Shown piece after piece: positions 1-4,592 of a DNA stretch of 5,427 nt; within the stretch, counting starts at the first letter, position 1; every line of letters starts with the position of its first letter. This DNA comes from CAXBCP01 sp963974055 (GTDB lineage Bacteria > Pseudomonadota > Alphaproteobacteria > MPNO01 > UBA830). A program made the translations under genes and the position numbers. Below the pieces are notes generated by a model. That model worked only from the letters and a program-made list of their open reading frames with translations. It was not told where the DNA came from and did not search any database. Where the stretch lies: assembly GCA_963974055.1 (NCBI GenBank), contig CAXBCP010000080.1, positions 1 to 5,427 on the forward strand. Direction: 5' to 3'.

Positions 1-27
1 CGGATAGAGCTCGCGAAGCGTTCCCAT
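1..27 (-). CDS. N-terminal fragment of a probable proline iminopeptidase (prolyl aminopeptidase), continues beyond the left edge
   Basis: Reading the minus strand from the ATG at 27-25 gives MGTLRELYP. The start is well supported: a GGGGAGGT Shine-Dalgarno (36-43) lies 8 bases upstream. From family knowledge, proline iminopeptidases (alpha/beta-hydrolase fold, releasing N-terminal proline from peptides in the cytoplasm) commonly begin with an 'LR-x-LYP' segment followed by 'EIEPY', which matches what is visible. Only nine residues are in the window, so no catalytic residue can be checked and the family name is an inference from a very short match. The gene follows the sterol desaturase-like gene in the same direction after a 119-base gap, which contains a palindromic operator candidate at 66-80. 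It therefore probably has its own promoter. Confidence 0.5.
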
Positions 28-35
28 GGCGTTGA

Positions 36-43
36 ACCTCCCC
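36..43 (-). promoter_or_regulatory. Shine-Dalgarno of the peptidase-like gene
   Basis: On the minus strand this reads GGGGAGGT, 8 bases before the ATG at 27-25. It is a near-ideal ribosome binding site and is the main evidence that the nine-codon fragment at the window edge is a real gene start. Confidence 0.7.
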
Positions 44-65
44 AGGTATGGCCAAAAATTCAGTG

Positions 66-80
66 GTGAACAACGTTCAC
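66..80. promoter_or_regulatory. Candidate operator, palindrome GTGAAC-AAC-GTTCAC
   Basis: A perfect inverted repeat with 6-base arms around a 3-base centre lies in the gap between the sterol desaturase-like gene and the peptidase-like gene, 38 bases before the peptidase start. A near-identical sequence lies at 4556-4570 in front of the serine hydrolase gene. In gene orientation both read AAGTGAAC-NNN-GTTCA. The size and symmetry fit a dimeric helix-turn-helix regulator such as a TetR-family protein. No regulator gene is visible in the window, so the cognate protein is unknown. Confidence 0.5.
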
Positions 81-146
81 TTCCCCAACATCAGTCATAT
101 TTTTCCGGAAGGCAAGGGGTTTGCCGAATCCGTCATAACCATTCAC

Positions 147-1127
147 CTACTCCGCAGCACTCTGTGGCGCGGCTGCACTATCGGTCGTCGGCTCGCTGTC
201 CGGCTTTGTCGACGCAACGCTGCCCGACCGCTTGGCCCAGCGCGCCCTGATCTGTTTCGAGGTCGAGCGCGAACCATCCGGCGACCAGCCGGGTGGGGCG
301 AGCAGATACATCATCGCGTCGCGCAAGGACCGGGCCCGCCGCATATCGGAAATGATCGCAAACCATTCATGCATGCTGATCTTGATCGGATTATTGGTCC
401 CCAGATTGGTGACAATGCCATATCGGCAGCGCTCGGCGTCCAGCTCGGGCTGGTAGGTGCCGAACAGCTTGTCCCAGATAATGAAAACGCCGGCATAATT
501 GCGGTCGAGATAGAGCGGGTTGGTCGCGTGATGCACCCGATGGTGCGACGGCGTATTCATCACGGCCTCGAACCAGGGCGGACAACGCTTGATCACTTCG
601 GTGTGAATCCAGAATTGGTAGATCAGGTTCAGCGCGCCAAGGAAGCCGACCATCAGCGGATGGAAGCCCAGCAGGACCATCGCTGAGCCGAGCCACAAGA
701 ATTTGAGCGTCAACGGGCTGAGCCAGGGCTGCCGCAGCGCCGTGGTGAGATTATAGTGCTGTGAGGAATGGTGCACGACATGATCGGCCCAGAACCAGCG
801 CACCGTATGCGCGAGGCGGTGCGACCAGTAATACACAAAATCGTCGAGCACGAAGGCCAGGATCCAGATCCACCACGCAAACCCAATAGTGAAAAACCGG
901 TGGTCATAAACGAACATGAACCAGGCCGTCAGAAGCCCGGCAAACACGATTCCAGACACCGTATTTCCCAGCCCCATCATCAGGCTGGACGCGGTGTCGC
1001 GTGGATCGAAGCGCGCGCCACCACGGGTACGCGCATAGATCATTTCCGCAAACACAGCGACGACAAAGATCGGAATCGCAAAGACGATCGGGTCGAGATC
1101 GCGGACGAAAGCCGGGACATTTTCCAT
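147..1127 (-). CDS. Sterol desaturase/fatty acid hydroxylase family membrane di-iron enzyme
   Basis: A 326-residue integral membrane protein of the fatty acid hydroxylase superfamily, whose members use a histidine-coordinated di-iron centre and O2 to hydroxylate or desaturate lipids. The histidine clusters are in order: HRLAH (103-107), HVVHH plus H124 (116-124), H175, and HHRVHH with its HxxHH core (195-200), followed by the usual N-x-x-G-V-F-I-I-W-D-x-L-F-G-T segment (210-224). Hydrophobic segments lie near residues 13-30, 55-75, 80-100 and 140-172. The last ~40 residues are a Ser/Ala/Pro/Thr-rich polar tail unlike the catalytic core. The ATG at 1127 has an AGGG Shine-Dalgarno 7 bases upstream, inside the end of the preceding gene. 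Only 3 bases separate the two genes, so they are probably cotranscribed and translationally coupled. The family assignment is firm; the substrate (sterol, carotenoid, fatty acid or ether lipid) cannot be told. Confidence 0.93.
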   Translation of the reverse strand: MENVPAFVRDLDPIVFAIPIFVVAVFAEMIYARTRGGARFDPRDTASSLMMGLGNTVSGIVFAGLLTAWFMFVYDHRFFTIGFAWWIWILAFVLDDFVYYWSHRLAHTVRWFWADHVVHHSSQHYNLTTALRQPWLSPLTLKFLWLGSAMVLLGFHPLMVGFLGALNLIYQFWIHTEVIKRCPPWFEAVMNTPSHHRVHHATNPLYLDRNYAGVFIIWDKLFGTYQPELDAERCRYGIVTNLGTNNPIKISMHEWFAIISDMRRARSLRDAMMYLLAPPGWSPDGSRSTSKQIRARWAKRSGSVASTKPDSEPTTDSAAAPQSAAE

Positions 1128-1130
1128 AAT

Positions 1131-1547
1131 TCAGCCCTGCAACGCGTTGAGTTTGTCGGCCCAGTGCCGGATGCGCGGTGATGCGCCAAACGGGAAAACC
1201 ACCGGCGCGAAGGTGAAGTCTTCCAGGCGGATCGTCAGCTGGCCACCCTCGCCGATCCGGGCCGCCTGTACCAGTCCCGGTTTCAAATACCGGATGACGA
1301 ATTGGTCGCCCCGGGCGGCGAGCAGGCCGATGCAGCTGCCATCAGCGGCTTCGACCAGCGCTGCGGTGCCGTCCTCGGCCAGCACAGCCTCACCGGCATC
1401 AAACCCGACGGCATCCGTATCCAGTCGCTCAACGGCCTCGTCAAGATCGCGCAGGCACGCTGGCTCAGCCAGCCCAAGCCAATGGTTCAAGGCCACCATG
1501 GCAGCAACACCGGTAAGCGAACCCGCGAGTAACAAAACGAGCATCAT
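1131..1547 (-). CDS. Small membrane-anchored protein of unknown function
   Basis: A 138-residue protein that I do not recognise. A hydrophobic N-terminal segment (residues 3-20, MMLVLLLAGSLTG...) is a signal anchor or signal peptide. The rest is a soluble acidic domain of about 110 residues with two cysteines (31 and 72), probably periplasmic. It has alternating hydrophobic stretches that suggest beta structure (LVQAARIGEGGQLTIRLED, 92-110) and a C-terminal amphipathic segment with W129. A TTG start at 1562 is possible in the same frame, but the ATG at 1547 is preferred: it has GGGAG 6 bases upstream, whereas the TTG codon lies at the end of the T-tract of the upstream terminator. The stop codon is 3 bases before the sterol desaturase-like start, so the protein may be an accessory partner of that enzyme. 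That role is inference from position only. Confidence 0.8.
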   Translation of the reverse strand: MMLVLLLAGSLTGVAAMVALNHWLGLAEPACLRDLDEAVERLDTDAVGFDAGEAVLAEDGTAALVEAADGSCIGLLAARGDQFVIRYLKPGLVQAARIGEGGQLTIRLEDFTFAPVVFPFGASPRIRHWADKLNALQG

Positions 1548-1553
1548 TGCGCG

Positions 1554-1558
1554 CTCCC
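1554..1558 (-). promoter_or_regulatory. Ribosome binding site that decides the start of the small membrane protein
   Basis: GGGAG on the minus strand lies 6 bases before the ATG at 1547. It favours this start over the in-frame TTG at 1562, which has no comparable site and overlaps the terminator tail. Confidence 0.6.
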
Positions 1559-1560
1559 AC

Positions 1561-1595
1561 AAAGAATAAGGGCGAAGGCTATACAGCCTTCGCCC
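1561..1595 (-). terminator. Intrinsic terminator of the TonB-dependent receptor gene
   Basis: On the minus strand a perfect 11-base-pair stem, GGGCGAAGGCT / AGCCTTCGCCC, closes a 4-base GTAT loop. It is followed directly by the T-rich tail TTATTCTTT (1569-1561). The stem starts 27 bases after the receptor stop codon. The plus-strand side has no T-tract, so it acts in the minus direction. It ends only 13 bases before the ATG of the next gene, so expression of that gene depends on read-through or on a promoter within or upstream of the hairpin. Confidence 0.88.
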
Positions 1596-1611
1596 CCATT
1601 CAAAGCGAAAA

Positions 1612-1626
1612 TTGAACGCTGTTTAC
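1612..1626. promoter_or_regulatory. Degenerate third copy of the GTGAAC-N3-GTTCA motif
   Basis: The minus strand reads GTAAACAGCGTTCAA, identical to the 4556-4570 site at 13 of 15 positions, including the uninterrupted 11-base core AACAGCGTTCA. It overlaps the stop codon of the TonB-dependent receptor and lies about 65 bases upstream of the small membrane protein start. It could be an operator of that gene pair, but its symmetry is poorer than that of the other two copies and chance is possible. Confidence 0.25.
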
Positions 1627-4343
1627 CCGCGGATACGCAGGGTCACACCATAGGTCCGTGGATCGCCAGGATAAGCATTGACGCTGCTTCCCAGATAACC
1701 GACCGACGGGAAGGCACCCTTGACATACTCTTGTTCAAACAGGTTGCGTCCCCAGAACTGGAGACCCCAACGGCCGTCCTCGGCACCGATGCCGAAGCTG
1801 CCATTGACCATGGTGAAACCATCCTGGTTGGCAAAACTACGTGGGTCCTGCGAGGTGGTGAGGCCGAAGCTGGAGATATTGGTCGCTTCAGCGCGAACAA
1901 AGGCTTCCATGGTATCGGCAACAGCCCAGGTATAGGTACCGGTGATCGATCCGACGAACTCGGAATTGCCGCGATCACGCCCCGACAGATCGTTGAACAG
2001 CGCTGTTACACCAGCGGTATTGGTGCGCTCGGCACCCACTTCGCAAAGTGCGTAGTCCGGATCACCCGCATCCCAGACGCCGACGCCGTTAAAGCCATCG
2101 GGGCAAGGCGCGTACTGGTAGTCGCCATACTTGCTTTCAAACAGGTAGGTGAAGCCACCGGTGAAGACCAGACCAGGGGTCGGTGCCCATGTACCCTCGA
2201 ACTCGAGACCGGAAACCTGGATGGAACCGGCATTCTCGAGGGCGAAACCGTTACCCACGAAGTTGTTTGTCTGGAAGCCTTCGATTTCCTGGTCGAACAG
2301 GGCCACCGCATAGGCGAGGTGGTTGTCGAACAGGGCACCCTTCATACCAATTTCGAACGAGCTGGAGGTCTCCTCCTCAAACTCGAACACGCCGGTGAAG
2401 GCCGCATTGGTCGAGACGTTGAAGCCGCCTGGCTTGAAGCCTGTGGCATAGCTCGCATAGACGTTCAGCGTATCCGACACGTCATAGGACAGGATGATAT
2501 TGCCCGAGAAATTGGTGTCGTTACGCGAGGTCGGGAAATCAGCCGCATTGACCGGTTCCCAGTTCTGGAAGGCGCTAAAGCCGAGCAGTGGGTTAAAGGC
2601 TGTGCCGGCCAGGTAGGATGGCAGTGGCGAAGTCGGGTCGATCGGGATCGGTGCGCCACCCAGAGGATCCGGGTAATGCGTCGCGCCCTGGCCGAGCAGA
2701 ACGACCGGCACCAGGTAGGCGCAGGCATCGCCGCCGATGACCGGGAAGAGGCCCGGATTACAGAAGCCCGGTGCGACCAGACGCAGGTCCTGCGCCAGAT
2801 CGAGGAAGCTGAAGGCCGACATCGGATCAGGCTGATTGATCTGGGTGACCATCGTCTTGTCTTCGTTCGAATAACGACCGCCGACCGTGACCGTGAAGTT
2901 ATCCGTCACGTTGAAATCGAGCTGGCCAAAGAAGGACCAGGCCTCGGTGTCATACTGATAATCTTCCGAAATCAGACCATGCGTGGTGTCGATGAAGCCC
3001 TCGGCAGGCGTCGTGGGCAGGGCTGCACTGCCCGAGGCCAGCGGCACGAAATTGCCGACGCCGGCGCCCTGGTTCATGTCGAGGAAGAACTCCAGCAACG
3101 TGATACCGCCAGTACCGGCAGGCAGACCGAGGCTGGAAACCAGTGCCGCGACACTGGGTGCCGATGCAGCATCAAAGAAGTTCCGCGCATCGGCGCCGTA
3201 AGGCGTCGAATTCCGGAAGTGCAGCTGGTTGTCGTAATAGAACCCGCCCAGCATCCAGTCGACCGTGTTGTCGCCGGTCGAGGTCAGCCGGAATTCCTGG
3301 GTGAAGCTGTCATACTGGTTCTGGATATGACGGTTGCTGACCAGATCGAGGTCCGAGAAGTCGGCGTCGAAATTCTGGTCTTCGTCGTAATTGCGCCAGG
3401 ACGTGATGCTGGTGAGCGTAAAGGCGTCGAAATCATGATCGACCTGGAAGGAGATGCCGGACGTGTCCAGCACGGTGTTCAGGTCGCCATCAATCGCGAT
3501 GCGGCCGCCATGCGGATCAGCCGGAACGGCGGTGCCGCCGAGACCTACAATGGCCCCCAGGTCGATCGGATCGTAATAGGCAAACGGTGCGGCACAGCAA
3601 TTCTCGTCAATCGTGCCGAAATCGGCGATCACGCGAATTTCAGTGTTATCGCCCGGATTCCACAACAGCTGACCACGATAGCTCTGACGATCGCGATTAT
3701 TGATGTCGCGGCCATCTTCGGCGGTGATGTAGCCATCATTCGTATGCGTCGTGGCATCAAGACGGAAGGCCATGCTGTCGGACAGCGGGCCGGTCACGGT
3801 GCCGCGCAGGATGCGCGAGCCGAAATTGCCGATCGTCACTTCGCCCGTATAACCGAACTCGTATTCCGGCTTCTGGGTCAGGATGCTGACAACACCGGCT
3901 GGCGTATTACGGCCAAACAGGGTCGATTGTGGACCGCGGATAACTTCGACGCGCTCAACCGACAACAGGTCATTGATCGCCGAGCCGGAGCGCGGGCGAT
4001 AGACGCCATCGATGAAGACGCCAACCGAAGGCTCGAGGCCCGGGTTGAAGCTCGACGTCCCGATACCACGGAGGTTGAACTCCGTATTGGTCGACGTGGC
4101 GAACTCTGAAACGCGCAGCGATGGGACCAGCATCTGCAGATCGGCTGCATCGCGGATTTGCGATTGTTCGATTTGCTCGCCGGTGACGACAGCAACCGAT
4201 ACCGGCGTGTCCTGCAGCGTCTGTTCGCGCTTTTGCGCGGTGACGGTGATCGTCTCGACCTGCGCGAGCGCGCCGGACGCGGCAATCAATCCGCTAAGAA
4301 TGGCGGTCGTGCCCATGACAGCCGCTTTTGAGAATATTTTCAT
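1623..4343 (-). CDS. TonB-dependent outer-membrane receptor
   Basis: A 906-residue outer-membrane active transporter that imports a ligand using energy from TonB-ExbBD. A signal peptide occupies residues 1-27 (cleavage after ...SGALA). A TonB box (ETITVTAQKR, 30-39) follows. The plug domain spans about 43-160, with LRGIG (91-95), VGVFIDGVY (107-115) and the hallmark VERVEVIRGPQSTLFGRN (129-146). A 22-strand-type barrel makes up the rest, including YASYATGFKPGGFN (629-642). Six cysteines occur as CC 249-250, 528/541 and 747/767, suggesting disulfide-bonded extracellular loops. Long Ala/Gly/Pro-rich inserts lie at about 388-450 and 505-600. The length is normal to slightly long for the family. 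The protein ends in RIRG instead of the usual aromatic residue. The start is supported by GGGGAG (4354-4359), 10 bases upstream. The serine hydrolase gene is divergent; a terminator follows. Ligand unknown: no haem or siderophore signature was recognised. Confidence 0.96.
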   Translation of the reverse strand: MKIFSKAAVMGTTAILSGLIAASGALAQVETITVTAQKREQTLQDTPVSVAVVTGEQIEQSQIRDAADLQMLVPSLRVSEFATSTNTEFNLRGIGTSSFNPGLEPSVGVFIDGVYRPRSGSAINDLLSVERVEVIRGPQSTLFGRNTPAGVVSILTQKPEYEFGYTGEVTIGNFGSRILRGTVTGPLSDSMAFRLDATTHTNDGYITAEDGRDINNRDRQSYRGQLLWNPGDNTEIRVIADFGTIDENCCAAPFAYYDPIDLGAIVGLGGTAVPADPHGGRIAIDGDLNTVLDTSGISFQVDHDFDAFTLTSITSWRNYDEDQNFDADFSDLDLVSNRHIQNQYDSFTQEFRLTSTGDNTVDWMLGGFYYDNQLHFRNSTPYGADARNFFDAASAPSVAALVSSLGLPAGTGGITLLEFFLDMNQGAGVGNFVPLASGSAALPTTPAEGFIDTTHGLISEDYQYDTEAWSFFGQLDFNVTDNFTVTVGGRYSNEDKTMVTQINQPDPMSAFSFLDLAQDLRLVAPGFCNPGLFPVIGGDACAYLVPVVLLGQGATHYPDPLGGAPIPIDPTSPLPSYLAGTAFNPLLGFSAFQNWEPVNAADFPTSRNDTNFSGNIILSYDVSDTLNVYASYATGFKPGGFNVSTNAAFTGVFEFEEETSSSFEIGMKGALFDNHLAYAVALFDQEIEGFQTNNFVGNGFALENAGSIQVSGLEFEGTWAPTPGLVFTGGFTYLFESKYGDYQYAPCPDGFNGVGVWDAGDPDYALCEVGAERTNTAGVTALFNDLSGRDRGNSEFVGSITGTYTWAVADTMEAFVRAEATNISSFGLTTSQDPRSFANQDGFTMVNGSFGIGAEDGRWGLQFWGRNLFEQEYVKGAFPSVGYLGSSVNAYPGDPRTYGVTLRIRG

Positions 4344-4353
4344 GTGAATTTTT

Positions 4354-4359
4354 CTCCCC
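4354..4359 (-). promoter_or_regulatory. Shine-Dalgarno of the TonB-dependent receptor
   Basis: The minus strand reads GGGGAG followed by ten bases and the ATG at 4343. The spacing is slightly long but the match is good, and the encoded MKIFSKAAVM start gives a textbook signal peptide. Confidence 0.6.
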
Positions 4360-4364
4360 TTAAG

Positions 4365-4395
4365 ACGCGGTTTTTTTTAACCAACCGATCCGCGT
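4365..4395 (-). other. Possible 5'-UTR stem-loop of the receptor transcript
   Basis: The inverted repeat ACGCGG (minus strand 4395-4390) and CCGCGT (4370-4365) encloses a 19-base loop containing eight consecutive A residues. If the promoter at 4406-4434 is right, this hairpin lies at the very 5' end of the receptor mRNA and ends 5 bases before the Shine-Dalgarno. It may protect the 5' end or influence translation. It does not match any riboswitch class that I recognise. Confidence 0.3.
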
Positions 4396-4405
4396 ATCTA
4401 GGCCC

Positions 4406-4434
4406 ATTTGAGCATTCCCGCCCCCTCCTGTCAG
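4406..4434 (-). promoter_or_regulatory. Candidate sigma-70-type promoter of the TonB-dependent receptor gene
   Basis: On the minus strand, CTGACA (4434-4429, 5 of 6 matches to the -35 consensus) is followed after exactly 17 bases by TCAAAT (4411-4406, 4 of 6 matches to the -10 consensus). Transcription would begin near 4399, giving a leader of about 55 bases. The prediction rests on consensus matching only. Confidence 0.4.
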
Positions 4435-4521
4435 CCCGTTTTTCCGGTTCAGACGAAAAAGGTTCTGACATGATGCATGCATACCGCACTTACAAATTCG
4501 CATCATCGCCACTGCGAACCT

Positions 4522-4550
4522 CTTTCATCCCGCCCGGACTCTGCTAGGCT
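4522..4550 (+). promoter_or_regulatory. Weak candidate promoter of the serine hydrolase gene
   Basis: An extended -10-like TGC-TAGGCT (4542-4550) has CTTTCA 17 bases upstream of its hexamer (4522-4527). The consensus match is poor (3 of 6 in each hexamer). However, the predicted start point falls at the beginning of the palindrome at 4556-4570, which is where a repressor site would be expected. Confidence 0.25.
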
Positions 4551-4555
4551 GCCAA

Positions 4556-4570
4556 GTGAACAGCGTTCAT
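4556..4570. promoter_or_regulatory. Candidate operator, GTGAAC-AGC-GTTCAT
   Basis: An inverted repeat with 5 of 6 arm positions paired sits 22 bases before the serine hydrolase start. Thirteen of 15 positions match the perfect palindrome at 66-80 as written on the plus strand, and in gene orientation both are preceded by AA. Its position around the expected transcription start suits repression by a dimeric regulator. Confidence 0.5.
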
Positions 4571-4592
4571 TTTGCAGACTGTGGGGAGAGAA

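Noticed and set aside
103..110. Palindrome TTCCGGAA in the gap before the peptidase-like gene.
   Set aside because: An 8-base palindrome is expected by chance at this scale and has no partner in the other intergenic regions.
111..125. Small inverted repeat GGCAA-GGGGT-TTGCC after the sterol desaturase-like gene, considered as a terminator.
   Set aside because: The stem is only 5 base pairs and has no T-tract on the minus strand, so it does not qualify as an intrinsic terminator. No terminator is evident between this gene and the peptidase-like gene.
48..686. A 212-codon plus-strand open frame opposite the sterol desaturase-like gene.
   Set aside because: It is a codon-aligned shadow of a gene with intact histidine motifs. 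The translation is low in recognisable features.
1548..1562. TTG start at 1562 for the small membrane protein (143 residues).
   Set aside because: The codon lies at the end of the terminator tail and has no ribosome binding site. The ATG at 1547 has GGGAG at 6 bases and gives a better signal anchor.
1147..1569. A 140-codon plus-strand open frame opposite the small membrane protein.
   Set aside because: It is Ser/Ala/Pro/Arg-rich as expected of a shadow frame. The minus frame has a signal anchor, a good ribosome binding site and operon-like spacing.
1731..4109. A 792-codon open frame on the plus strand opposite the receptor gene.
   Set aside because: It is codon-aligned with the receptor gene, so its stops would require the sense codons TTA, CTA or TCA, which are rare in GC-rich genomes. 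It has no domain or signal features and no ribosome binding site, whereas the minus-strand product is an unmistakable TonB-dependent receptor.
4369..4382. T8 tract with GGTT/AACC flanks, considered as a plus-strand terminator.
   Set aside because: No plus-strand gene precedes it and the possible stem is only 4 base pairs. It lies in the receptor leader, where it is read as A8.
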